DNA of 10,683 nucleotides from Bacillota bacterium (GCA_023436765.1 JAEZHX010000124.1:1-10683); one strand, 5' to 3'. Positions 1 to 6,644 are shown, numbered from the stretch's first letter. Numbers and translations are program-made. Notes: a model not told the origin generated them from the letters alone.

Positions 1-1
1 A

Positions 2-124
2 ATTGTTACAGGCGAAGGAAGCTATAAGAAACTGACAGAGAAATTGCAGATAATTGTGAGAAAGGAAATGGCATGGCGAAACAGCAAAATATCCTGGTAC
101 AGATTGCAGCGGCAACAAAGCTAA
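2..124 (+). CDS. C-terminal end of an upstream gene, possibly anthranilate phosphoribosyltransferase (first trpD)
   Basis: This frame is open from the window edge to TAA at 122-124 and begins IVTGEGSYKKLTEKL. It aligns without gaps to the C-terminus of the trpD paralog further downstream (ILDSGAAQNKLNQFI), sharing the initial Ile, a Lys-Leu pair and the general helix pattern of TrpD ends. A trpD directly before trpC is also the usual gene order. The frame would overlap the trpC start by 52 bases, which is long. A rival frame ending at TGA 33-35 cannot be excluded. Only about 40 residues are visible, so the identity is an inference. Confidence 0.4.
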   Translation: MVTGEGSYKKLTEKLQIIVRKEMAWRNSKISWYRLQRQQS

Positions 125-894
125 GAGTGGAGCGAAGGAAGGATGAGCTCCCGTTAGAACAGCTGAGGTCAGAATTATTTGAGAAGGAACAGCTGAAGAG
201 CTTTAGCGGAAGTCTTGCTTATGCTTTCGAAACAGCACTCAGAAGAAAAGGGATTTCCTTCATCTGCGAGGTAAAGAAGGCATCCCCGTCCAAGGGGATC
301 ATAGCCGGGGATTTCCCTTATCTTAACATCGCGAAGGAATATGAGCAGGCAGGTGCGGATGCTATCTCCGTACTGACAGAACCGGACTACTTCCTCGGGA
401 GGGACGAATACCTGTCCGAGATCAGCAGAGCCGTTCGTATACCGGTTCTCAGGAAGGACTTTATCATCGACGAGTATCAGCTCTATGAGGCGAAGCGGAT
501 TGGAGCGGATGCAGTGCTATTGATCTGCTCCCTTCTTACAGAGGAAAGGCTCAAGCATTTTTTGATGATAACGAAGCGGCTTGGATTATCTGCGCTGGTG
601 GAAGTTCATACCGAGAATGAGGTCGGGATGGCACTGCAGTCGGGGGCAGGAATCATCGGGGTAAATAACCGTAACCTGAAGACCTTCACTGTGAATCTTA
701 TGACCAGCATCGAGCTTAGGAAGCAGGTACCCCAGAATATCCTGTTTGTTGCAGAAAGCGGTATCCATACACCGGAGGACATCAGGTTACTTGAGGAAGC
801 CGGAGTAGATGCGGTATTGATCGGGGAAGCGCTGATGAGAAGCAACGATAAGAAGAAGCTGCTGTCAGAGCTAAGGAGCGATGAGGAGAGTTGA
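73..894 (+). CDS. trpC: Indole-3-glycerol phosphate synthase (canonical copy)
   Basis: Converts 1-(o-carboxyphenylamino)-1-deoxyribulose 5-phosphate to indole-3-glycerol phosphate with loss of CO2 and water; cytosolic (beta/alpha)8 barrel. The 273 residues include the N-terminal extension typical of the family (about residues 1-60). The catalytic positions known from the Sulfolobus enzyme are all recognisable: E66 and K68 in CEVKKASPSKG, K128 in LRKDF, E177 in LVEVH, N198 and R200 in GVNNRN, and E228-S229 in AESGI. The start at 73 follows AAGGAAA at about 61-67 and gives the expected N-terminus (ILVQIAAATKLRVERRK). It lies one base upstream of trpF and is clearly co-transcribed with it. No attenuator or T-box is visible, but the operon's 5' end lies outside the window. 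This is the copy expected to serve tryptophan synthesis. Confidence 0.97.
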   Translation: MAKQQNILVQIAAATKLRVERRKDELPLEQLRSELFEKEQLKSFSGSLAYAFETALRRKGISFICEVKKASPSKGIIAGDFPYLNIAKEYEQAGADAISVLTEPDYFLGRDEYLSEISRAVRIPVLRKDFIIDEYQLYEAKRIGADAVLLICSLLTEERLKHFLMITKRLGLSALVEVHTENEVGMALQSGAGIIGVNNRNLKTFTVNLMTSIELRKQVPQNILFVAESGIHTPEDIRLLEEAGVDAVLIGEALMRSNDKKKLLSELRSDEES

Positions 895-895
895 T

Positions 896-1522
896 ATGGC
901 TTTAACAAAAATAAAGATATGCGGAATAAAGACAATGGCGGATGTCCTGGCTGTGAACGTGGTGAAGCCGGACTATGCAGGGTTTGTCTTCGCACAGAGT
1001 AGCCGACGTATCAGTGAGGAGCTGGCTTCGGAGCTTCAGCAGCAGCTAGCACCTGGGATTGTACCGGTCGGGGTATTCGTAAATGAAGACAGAGAGAAGA
1101 TCCTGCGGCTCTGTAAAAGGAAGATCATCGAGATCATACAGCTGCACGGTGAGGAAGACAATGAATATATCGCTTTCCTTAAAAACAGGGTACAAAACCC
1201 GGTGATCAAGGCGGCCAGGGTGAGAAGCGTGGAGGACATTCATCGTGCAGGAACCTTGAAGAGTGAATACCTGCTGCTGGATGCCTATCACGAGGGGGAA
1301 TATGGGGGCAGCGGTGTTAAGTTCGACTGGTCCCTGATCCCTGCGATAGAGAAACCCTTCTTCCTGGCAGGTGGTATCAATTCCTCAAATGTTCTGGATG
1401 CCATCCAAAGATATCAACCTTATGGAATTGATGTAAGTACCGGGGTGGAGACAGAAGGAAGAAAGGACCCGGAAAAGCTACGGCGGCTGGTTCAGCTGAT
1501 AAGGGATATCGGAGAAGGATAA
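896..1522 (+). CDS. trpF: Phosphoribosylanthranilate isomerase
   Basis: Catalyses the Amadori rearrangement of N-(5'-phosphoribosyl)anthranilate, supplying the substrate of TrpC; cytosolic TIM barrel. With the start at 896 the protein has 208 residues, a normal length. The catalytic pair is visible: C9 in KICGIK and D129 in LLLDAY. Further family signatures are GFVF, SRRIS, VGVFVN, IQLHGEE, GGSGVKFDW, the phosphate-binding LAGGIN near 157-162 and GIDVSTGVE near 177-185. An in-frame ATG at 881 exists, but AGGAGAG at 884-890 is spaced correctly for 896, and residues before 896 are not part of the family N-terminus. The gene starts one base after the trpC stop, implying translational coupling. 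The 138-bp gap that follows is the loosest joint of the CFBA block. Confidence 0.96.
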   Translation: MALTKIKICGIKTMADVLAVNVVKPDYAGFVFAQSSRRISEELASELQQQLAPGIVPVGVFVNEDREKILRLCKRKIIEIIQLHGEEDNEYIAFLKNRVQNPVIKAARVRSVEDIHRAGTLKSEYLLLDAYHEGEYGGSGVKFDWSLIPAIEKPFFLAGGINSSNVLDAIQRYQPYGIDVSTGVETEGRKDPEKLRRLVQLIRDIGEG

Positions 1523-1541
1523 AGATTGAGCAGATTAAAAT

Positions 1542-1615
1542 AAGTCAGAAAGACTTAGGAAGAATGACTAAAGTTGAAAGACTGAAGTTAAAAGTCTAAA
1601 TTTAAAAGACTGAAG
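1542..1615 (+). repeat. Purine-rich trpF-trpB spacer with short direct and inverted repeats
   Basis: The 138-bp spacer between trpF and trpB is A/G-rich and repeats a short motif. AAAGACTGAAG occurs at 1577-1587 and again at 1605-1615 (period 28). Small inverted repeats are AAGTC/GACTT at 1542-1556 and AGTCT/AGACT at about 1593-1611. No U-run, promoter with good hexamers, or open frame of note is visible. It may be a degenerate repeat, an mRNA processing site or simply low-complexity spacer. Confidence 0.5.
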
Positions 1616-1660
1616 AAGAAAAGCGGAAGAAATATTCCGAGGAGAATTATAGGAAGGAAA

Positions 1661-2854
1661 GTGATTAGGATGTCAAAGGGCAGGTTTGGAATACATGGAG
1701 GGCAGTATATTCCCGAGACGCTGATGAAGGCTGTCATTGAGCTGGAAGAAGCCTATTGTTATTACAGCAAGGAAGACGGCTTTCAGAAGGAACTGACGGA
1801 TCTATTGAATAACTATGCGGGAAGGCCTTCACTTCTGTACTATGCGGAGAAGATGACGAAGGCTCTGGGGGGTGCTAAGATTTATCTGAAGCGGGAGGAC
1901 CTAAACCATACCGGCTCCCATAAGATCAACAATGTATTGGGGCAGGCACTGCTGGCGAAGAAGATGGGAAAAACCAGGCTGATTGCTGAGACAGGTGCCG
2001 GTCAACATGGAGTAGCGACTGCAACGGCTGCAGCTCTTATGGGGATGGAGTGTGAGATCTTCATGGGGAAGGAGGATACGGAACGCCAGGCATTGAATGT
2101 ATTCCGTATGGAGCTGTTAGGTGCCAAGGTTCATGCCGTGACCTCGGGAACACAGACACTGAAGGATGCTGTCAATGAAACTATGAGGGAATGGACGAAG
2201 CGGGTAGAGGATACCCATTATGTGCTCGGTTCCGTGATGGGACCGCATCCTTTTCCGACCATTGTAAGAGATTTTCAGAGCATCATCGGTAAGGAGGTAA
2301 AGCAGCAGCTTCTGGAGAAGGAAGGAAGGTTACCGGATGCCGTACTTGCCTGTGTAGGCGGAGGCAGTAATTCCATCGGTATCTTTCATGATTTTATTGG
2401 GAATCCGGAGGTAAGGCTAATTGGCTGTGAAGCCGCAGGACTCGGGGTGGAGACTGGGAAGACGGCAGCAACGATGGCAACAGGCACCGTAGGTATCTTC
2501 CACGGAATGAAATCCTACTTCTGTCAGGATGAGTATGGTCAGATTGCGCCGGTTTACTCCATCTCGGCAGGTCTGGATTATCCGGGAGTAGGACCCGAAC
2601 ATGCCTACTTAAAGGATAGTAACAGGGCGGAATATGTCCCGGTAACAGATCAGGAGGCAGTGGAGGCCTTCGAATACTTATCCCGGACAGAGGGCATCAT
2701 CCCGGCAGTGGAAAGTGCCCATGCGGTAGCCTATGCGAAAAAGCTGGCTCCGCAGATGGGGAAGGAACAGATCCTTGTAGTTAATCTCTCAGGCAGAGGA
2801 GATAAGGATGTGGCTGCGATAGCCCGTTACAGGGGGGTGAATCTCTATGAATAG
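1661..2854 (+). CDS. trpB: Tryptophan synthase beta subunit
   Basis: PLP-dependent beta chain: condenses indole, channelled from TrpA, with L-serine to give tryptophan; works as a cytosolic alpha2beta2 complex. The protein has 397 residues counting from GTG 1661. Visible key residues are the PLP lysine K88 in HTGSHKINN, the catalytic E110 in IAETGAG, the PLP-phosphate loop GGGSN at 233-237, D306 in LDYPGVGPEH, E351 in PAVESAHA and the SGRGDKD segment near 378-384. It belongs to the common TrpB1 type that partners TrpA. GTG 1661 is preceded by AGGAAGG (1651-1657). The in-frame ATG at 1670 (MSKGRFG) is an equally reasonable start and matches usual family N-termini. The 3' end overlaps trpA by 8 bases, so the two subunits are translationally coupled. 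Confidence 0.98.
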   Translation: MIRMSKGRFGIHGGQYIPETLMKAVIELEEAYCYYSKEDGFQKELTDLLNNYAGRPSLLYYAEKMTKALGGAKIYLKREDLNHTGSHKINNVLGQALLAKKMGKTRLIAETGAGQHGVATATAAALMGMECEIFMGKEDTERQALNVFRMELLGAKVHAVTSGTQTLKDAVNETMREWTKRVEDTHYVLGSVMGPHPFPTIVRDFQSIIGKEVKQQLLEKEGRLPDAVLACVGGGSNSIGIFHDFIGNPEVRLIGCEAAGLGVETGKTAATMATGTVGIFHGMKSYFCQDEYGQIAPVYSISAGLDYPGVGPEHAYLKDSNRAEYVPVTDQEAVEAFEYLSRTEGIIPAVESAHAVAYAKKLAPQMGKEQILVVNLSGRGDKDVAAIARYRGVNLYE

Positions 2855-3635
2855 ATTAGAACAGGTATTTCAGAAGGGGAAAGCATTTATCCCTTTTATC
2901 ACAGCAGGTGATCCCAATCTTACAATTACAGAACAGCTGGTTTATAAGATGGCGGAGGCAGGTGCAGATCTGATTGAATTAGGGATACCATTTTCTGATC
3001 CCATCGCAGAGGGACCGGTCATCCAGGCCGCAGATGTCCGGGCTTTGGAGGCAGGTGCAACTACAGATCTTATTTTTGATATGGTGGAGAAAATAAGGCT
3101 TACCTGTATGGTGCCCATTGCCTTCATGACCTATGTGAACCCGGTCTTCACTTATGGGACGAAACGGTTCATGGAGCGTTGCAGGAGAGCAGGAGTGGAC
3201 GCTGTCATTGTTCCCGATGTACCCTTTGAAGAGAAGGAGGAGCTGCTCCCCTTCTGTAAGCTGTATGAAATAGCGCTGATCTCCATGATAGCACCTACCT
3301 CCAAGGAACGGATCAATATGATTGCCAAGGAAGCGGAAGGCTTCCTCTACTGTGTATCCTCCCTGGGAGTAACGGGAACGCGCAGGGAGCTGGGAACGGA
3401 GGCTCAGGAGATGATCAGACAGGTGAAGGAAATTAAGGACATTCCCTGTGCGGTAGGCTTTGGAATTCAAGCTCCGGAGCAGGCAGCAAAGGTGGCGGAA
3501 TATGCGGACGGTATTATCGTGGGAAGCGCAATCGTTAAGATTGCTGAACAGTATGGAACGGATTGTGTTCCTAAGGTTGAGGAATATGTCAGGAACATGA
3601 AAGCTGCGATAGAAAGTGCTAAAAAGGGAAGTTGA
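2847..3635 (+). CDS. trpA: Tryptophan synthase alpha subunit
   Basis: Cleaves indole-3-glycerol phosphate to indole and glyceraldehyde 3-phosphate, passing indole to TrpB. The 262 residues form a TIM barrel of normal family length. The two catalytic acids are visible in ADLIELGIPFSDP: E44 (Salmonella E49 equivalent) and D51 (D60 equivalent). Other signatures are FITAGDP at 17-23, VPDVPFEE, SSLGVTG, the phosphate-site AVGFGI and GIIVGSAIV. Its ATG overlaps the end of trpB, with a G-rich ribosome site at about 2832-2839. It ends the canonical CFBA block; 118 bases separate it from the second trpD. Confidence 0.98.
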   Translation: MNRLEQVFQKGKAFIPFITAGDPNLTITEQLVYKMAEAGADLIELGIPFSDPIAEGPVIQAADVRALEAGATTDLIFDMVEKIRLTCMVPIAFMTYVNPVFTYGTKRFMERCRRAGVDAVIVPDVPFEEKEELLPFCKLYEIALISMIAPTSKERINMIAKEAEGFLYCVSSLGVTGTRRELGTEAQEMIRQVKEIKDIPCAVGFGIQAPEQAAKVAEYADGIIVGSAIVKIAEQYGTDCVPKVEEYVRNMKAAIESAKKGS

Positions 3636-3645
3636 AAGCATCTTA

Positions 3646-3680
3646 ACATGGGAGAACTGAGAATGCCCGTCTCGTCATGT
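3646..3680 (+). other. Weak imperfect hairpin after trpA
   Basis: ACATG (3646-3650) and GAGA (3652-3655) pair with TCTC (3670-3673) and CATGT (3676-3680) around a small bulge. No U-run follows, so it is not a standard intrinsic terminator. It could stabilise the mRNA 3' end or attenuate read-through into the second trpD. The remaining trpA-trpD spacer shows no convincing promoter. Confidence 0.3.
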
Positions 3681-3753
3681 AAATGTAAGCTCTCATTGAT
3701 ATAGGGGGATCACGCTCAATTGTTCCGGGTATGATAGAATATAGGAGGTATAT

Positions 3754-4775
3754 ATGATTAAAAATGTTCTTCAAAAGCTTACTGCAAGAGAAAATCTTAC
3801 TGCAGAAGAAGCATATAGTTTGATTGTTGCCATTAAGAATGATGAATTAAGCGATGTTCAGATTGCCGGCTTCCAGGTCGCATTGTTAATGAAGGGACCG
3901 ACTCTGATCGAAATTACTGCGATTGCACAGGCAATGAGAGATCATTGTATTCATATCAGCCCGAAGGTTGAGGGCGAGCTGATGGATACCTGCGGTACCG
4001 GTGGCGGGTTAAGTACCTTTAATATCTCAACAGCGGTAGCCTTCGTAGCTGCAGCAGGGGGAATCCCAGTAGCAAAGCATGGCAGCAGATCTATCTCCAG
4101 TTTGTCCGGCAGTGCCGATGTACTGGAAGCCCTGGGAGTACAGATCAATCACACGCCGCAAACTGTGGAGAAGCTGATTGAGGAGGTGGGAATGGCTTTC
4201 CTCTATGCACCTTTATTCCATCCTGTTATGGGCAAGGTCCTTCCGCCAGAGAAGGATCTCGGCATCAAGACGATATTCTATACCATCATCGGACCCTTAA
4301 TCAATCCCTCTCAGGCTTCATGCATGTCATGGGGGTATACCGTCCTGAGCTTTTGGATACGGTATCCCATGTAGCTGCTTCCCTCGGTTATACCAGAGCC
4401 TTATTTGTACATGGAATGGATGGGATCGATGAGATATCCCTTCTGGGAAAGACCAGGGTGAATGAGCTGAATAAGGGAATTATCACTACATATGAGATTG
4501 AACCGGAGGATTTTGGTATCAACCGCTGCCGTCTAGTAGATATCGCAACCGGAACCCCTGAGGCCAATGCAGTAATGATAAAGGATGTGTTCTCCGGTAA
4601 GGATAAGGGACCCAGAAGGCAGGCAGTTCTCTTAAATGCTGCGGGTGCCTTGATGATTGGCGGGAAAGCAGATACCATAAAGGCTGGTATCAAACTAGCA
4701 TCAGAAATTCTTGACAGCGGTGCCGCTCAGAATAAACTGAACCAGTTCATAGAGGCTTCCCATGCTTATAAGTAG
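3754..4775 (+). pseudogene. trpD: Second anthranilate phosphoribosyltransferase-like gene, frameshifted (trpD paralog)
   Basis: TrpD-type phosphoribosyltransferase using PRPP; normally makes phosphoribosylanthranilate. The gene has a perfect AGGAGG (3743-3748). It reads in one frame to about 4322, then continues in the -1 frame from CAT 4323. Restoring one base there (TGC-CAT for TGCAT) gives SCHVMGVYRPELL and a 340-residue protein, a normal TrpD length, with both halves well conserved. Retained: GTGG (81-84), TFNIST, SGSADVLEALG and the Mg-binding DE of GIDEISLLGKT (226-227 in the repaired protein). Unusual: one residue fewer after GTGG, with the usual Asp missing; KHGSR in place of KHGNR; E166 where Sulfolobus TrpD has R164. 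Both of the last two are anthranilate-site positions. The gene overlaps the second trpC by 14 bases. It is either a recent pseudogene or a one-base sequence error. Confidence 0.9.
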
Positions 4776-5481
4776 GGGTTTCTGTACCCCGGCACTTTGG
4801 AAGAGATATGAGGAAGGCTATCTGCCGGTAATTCCGGATATTAAGCTACGATCTCCCGGTGAAGGCGAACTAATGCAGGGAAGGGACCCGGTCGAATATG
4901 CCAGAGCATTAGTGGCAGCCGGAGCCCCTGTCATCTCGGTGGTTACGGAGGAAGAGCATTATGGAGGGTCAGTGAAGCTTCTGGAGGAGATCCTTAGGGC
5001 AGTATCCGTACCGGTGCTGCGCAAGGATTTTATCCGGACTGTGGAGCAGCTGAAAGAGACTGCAAGACTAGGAGTATCCGCTGTATTATTAATTGCTTCC
5101 GTACTCGGGGAAGAACAGCTGGAGCTTCTATATGAGAAAGCAGTTTCCCTTGGCTTAGAGCCTCTGGTTGAGATCCATAATCAGACTGAGCTTAAGATTG
5201 CCGCAAAGCTACCGGTTACGTTTCTTGGTATCAATAACCGGAATATACTTACCTGGGAAACAGATAACGGCAATGTGGGAACAACGGAAGCTTTAGCTAA
5301 GTTAACAGAAGAGAACACTACTTCTCGGAAGGTCTTCTTGCTGAGTGAAAGCTCCATTATGTCACCCAGCGAGGCAAAGCGTGCTACTGAGGCCGGGGCA
5401 CATGGGGTTTTGGTTGGAACTGCTTTATTGAAAGCAGAGGACCCGACTGCCAGATACCTGGAATTCAGTATGGCCAGATAG
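4762..5481 (+). CDS. Divergent indole-3-glycerol phosphate synthase-like protein (second trpC)
   Basis: A (beta/alpha)8-barrel protein of the IGPS family, 239 residues against 273 for the first copy. It retains K28, K88 in LRKDF, E137 in LVEIH, N158 and R160 in GINNRN, and E196-S197 in SESSI. The first catalytic acid (Glu in CEVKK) is Asp: IPDIKLRSPGEG, D26. The Gly after ESG is Ser. About 40 N-terminal residues that normally form the extra helix over the active site are missing. An in-frame stop at 4750-4752 shows this is not a wrong start choice. The ATG lies inside the end of trpD behind AGAGG (4751-4755), so translation is coupled. It may still make indoleglycerol phosphate, or act on a related substrate; the sequence alone does not decide. 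Confidence 0.88.
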   Translation: MLISRGFCTPALWKRYEEGYLPVIPDIKLRSPGEGELMQGRDPVEYARALVAAGAPVISVVTEEEHYGGSVKLLEEILRAVSVPVLRKDFIRTVEQLKETARLGVSAVLLIASVLGEEQLELLYEKAVSLGLEPLVEIHNQTELKIAAKLPVTFLGINNRNILTWETDNGNVGTTEALAKLTEENTTSRKVFLLSESSIMSPSEAKRATEAGAHGVLVGTALLKAEDPTARYLEFSMAR

Positions 5482-5482
5482 A

Positions 5483-5516
5483 AGCATACCTAATCTTATA
5501 ATCAAAGATATATGCT
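5483..5516 (+). other. Imperfect hairpin at the end of the trp cluster
   Basis: Just after the second trpC stop, AGCAT (5483-5487) and ATCTT (5493-5497) pair with AAGAT (5505-5509) and ATGCT (5512-5516). There is an internal bulge and a 7-base loop. No U-run follows, so termination would be weak or factor-dependent. It marks the likely 3' end of the trp transcript. Confidence 0.35.
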
Positions 5517-5534
5517 ATAGAATAAGACGAAACT

Positions 5535-5562
5535 TTTACTGCGTAAAAAATAGTGTTATACT
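5535..5562 (+). promoter_or_regulatory. Possible secondary promoter upstream of the MerR-TipAS gene
   Basis: TTTACT (5535-5540) and a good -10 TATACT (5557-5562) are 16 bp apart. A perfect inverted repeat TTTTAC-tgc-GTAAAA (5534-5548) overlaps the -35. The -35 is weak (4 of 6), so this is a tentative call. The stronger promoter lies about 45 bp downstream. Confidence 0.3.
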
Positions 5563-5604
5563 GTGAAGAGATACAACATACAAAAATAAATATTATTTTC
5601 CCTA

Positions 5605-5635
5605 TTGACATTAACGTTACGTAAAGGTTTATCAT
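5605..5635 (+). promoter_or_regulatory. MerR-type promoter with 19-bp spacer and operator dyad
   Basis: TTGACA (5605-5610) and TATCAT (5630-5635) are separated by 19 bp, the over-long spacing that MerR-family activators correct by DNA distortion. A dyad centred on 5618 spans about 5608-5628; 8 of 10 pairs match around the core ACGT-T-ACGT. The position directly before a MerR-TipAS gene points to autoregulation, as known for TipAL and Mta. The spacing and dyad are seen directly; the regulator assignment is inferred. Confidence 0.8.
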
Positions 5636-5640
5636 TCTTT

Positions 5641-5772
5641 TTGTAAGGAGCAAATGTGATCAGAATGAAAATCACATCGCAAGGAAACGTTTCACAAGGC
5701 GAAGGCGTTAATTCGTTAGACCAGGAAGCGTTGATACAGCATGCCGGAGATCGGCATCATGGAGGTGACAGT
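5641..5772 (+). promoter_or_regulatory. Structured 5' leader of the MerR-TipAS gene
   Basis: About 130 bases separate the expected transcription start from ATG 5773. The leader holds an AAGGAG (5645-5650) in front of an ATG-TGA start-stop pair (5654-5659). GTG 5656 and ATG 5665 are in frame with the regulator and could add 39 or 36 residues. TGTGAT (5655-5660) and ATCACA (5671-5676) form an inverted repeat. A second perfect hairpin, ATGCCG-gagat-CGGCAT (5741-5757), ends three bases before the real ribosome site GGAGGTGA. The extension does not resemble MerR N-termini, so untranslated leader is the likelier reading. Confidence 0.5.
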
Positions 5773-6537
5773 ATGGAATATACAGTGCAGAAGCTGGGAA
5801 GCATCGCAGGGGTCAGTACAAGAACACTGAGATACTATGATGAGGTTGGAATCCTTAAGCCGGCCAGGATCAACTCATCAGGGTATCGGATCTATGGACA
5901 GGAAGAAGTAGACCGTCTGCAGCAAATTATGTTTTATCGGGAGCTCGGAGTTGGTATCGAGGATATTAAGGATATCGTTACTTCAGCTAGTTTCGATAAG
6001 ACAGCGGCACTGCGAAGCCACCGGGAGAAACTCCTTGCAAAAAGGCAACAGATAGGCCAATTGATTGATAACGTGGAAAGGACGATCGCGTTATCCGAAG
6101 GGAGAATAAAAATGAGTGATACAGAGAAATTTGAAGGCTTCAAGAAGAACCTGATTGATGAAAACGAGAAGAAATACGGTAAGGAAATCCGTGAAAAATA
6201 TGGTGACGATACCGTGAATGCCTCCAATGCCAAGATGATGAATATGACGAAGGAGCAGTATGAGGAATTCGAGAAGCTAAGCAAGGAGGTACTGGATACC
6301 CTCTATGCAGCATACGAAACCGGTGATCCGGCGGGTGAATTAGGACAGAAGACTGCAGATCTGCACCGCCAGTGGTTATCCTATACCTGGGGTAGCTATC
6401 ATAAGGAAGCTCATGCCGGTCTGGCAAATATGTATGTGGACGATGAGCGTTTCGCCGCTTTCTATGATAAGGAGCAGCCAGGGGCAGCAGCATTCTTAAG
6501 GGATGCCATCCTGATCTACACAGGGATGAACAAATAA
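5773..6537 (+). CDS. MerR-family multidrug-sensing regulator with TipAS domain (Mta/TipAL type)
   Basis: Ligand-responsive transcription activator of 254 residues, close to Bacillus Mta in length. The order is: winged-helix MerR DNA-binding domain, about 1-72 (YTVQKLGSIAGVSTRTLRYY, then DEVGILKPAR and SGYRIY); dimerising coiled coil, about 75-110; C-terminal TipAS domain, about 117-252, with EKFEGFKKNLIDENEKKYG and the helical HRQWLSYTWG segment. In this family the TipAS domain binds structurally varied antibiotics. Start 5773 is set by GGAGGTGA at 5761-5768; an upstream in-frame GTG gives a non-family extension. A 19-bp-spacer promoter precedes it and a terminator follows, so it is monocistronic. 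No dedicated transporter is adjacent, so its regulon may lie elsewhere. An internal start could also produce the TipAS domain alone. Confidence 0.94.
   Translation: MEYTVQKLGSIAGVSTRTLRYYDEVGILKPARINSSGYRIYGQEEVDRLQQIMFYRELGVGIEDIKDIVTSASFDKTAALRSHREKLLAKRQQIGQLIDNVERTIALSEGRIKMSDTEKFEGFKKNLIDENEKKYGKEIREKYGDDTVNASNAKMMNMTKEQYEEFEKLSKEVLDTLYAAYETGDPAGELGQKTADLHRQWLSYTWGSYHKEAHAGLANMYVDDERFAAFYDKEQPGAAAFLRDAILIYTGMNK
6098..6534 (+). other. Possible internal translation start giving a free TipAS domain (about 141 aa)
   Basis: Inside the regulator gene, AAGGGAG (6098-6104) precedes an in-frame ATG (6112, codon M114) by 7 bases in an A-rich context. The product would start MSDTEKFEGF and contain the whole TipAS domain. 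Streptomyces tipA is known to make the short TipAS protein from an internal start at the same domain boundary. The initiation signal is seen directly; use of it is inferred. Confidence 0.5.
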
Positions 6538-6586
6538 AGCCAAAACCTAAAACATGGTCTTAAGCCATAAGAATAATAGTTACATC

Positions 6587-6626
6587 AGGAGCTTTGTGGA
6601 GAGAGATCTCTGCAAAGCTCCTTTCT
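6587..6626 (+). terminator. Intrinsic terminator after the MerR-TipAS gene
   Basis: A perfect 10-bp stem, AGGAGCTTTG (6587-6596) with CAAAGCTCCT (6613-6622), encloses a loop that can itself pair (AGAGATCTCT). A short pyrimidine tract TTTCTC follows. The U-run is modest, but the stem is strong and correctly placed about 50 bp after the stop codon. Confidence 0.75.
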
Positions 6627-6628
6627 CA

Positions 6629-6644
6629 AAAAAAGATAAAAATT
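6629..6644 (+). repeat. 16-bp A-rich direct repeat, copy 1
   Basis: AAAAAAGATAAAAATT here is identical to 7485-7500. In both places a GAAATA-containing stretch and then TTGAC follow within 12-14 bases. At this copy the TTGACA (6657-6662) has no good -10 partner. The pair could be UP-element-like promoter DNA or a trace of a duplicated promoter region. Confidence 0.6.

Noticed and set aside
881..895. Earlier trpF start at ATG 881
   Set aside because: The ribosome site AGGAGAG (884-890) lies inside this segment and is correctly spaced for ATG 896; the five extra residues are not part of the TrpF N-terminus.
606..995. 129-codon minus-strand open frame opposite trpC/trpF
   Set aside because: Ser/Leu-rich shadow of two well-supported genes with no initiation signal.
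2979..3641. 220-codon minus-strand open frame opposite trpA
   Set aside because: It lies wholly against trpA, has no ribosome site or recognisable domain, and its composition is that of an antisense shadow.
3636..3753. T-box or trp attenuator before the second trpD
   Set aside because: No T-box consensus, Trp-codon leader peptide or terminator/antiterminator pair could be found; only a weak hairpin without a U-run.
4312..4330. Programmed -1 frameshift in the second trpD
   Set aside because: No X-XXY-YYZ slippery heptamer and no obvious stimulatory stem follow; a single-base loss or sequence error explains it more simply.
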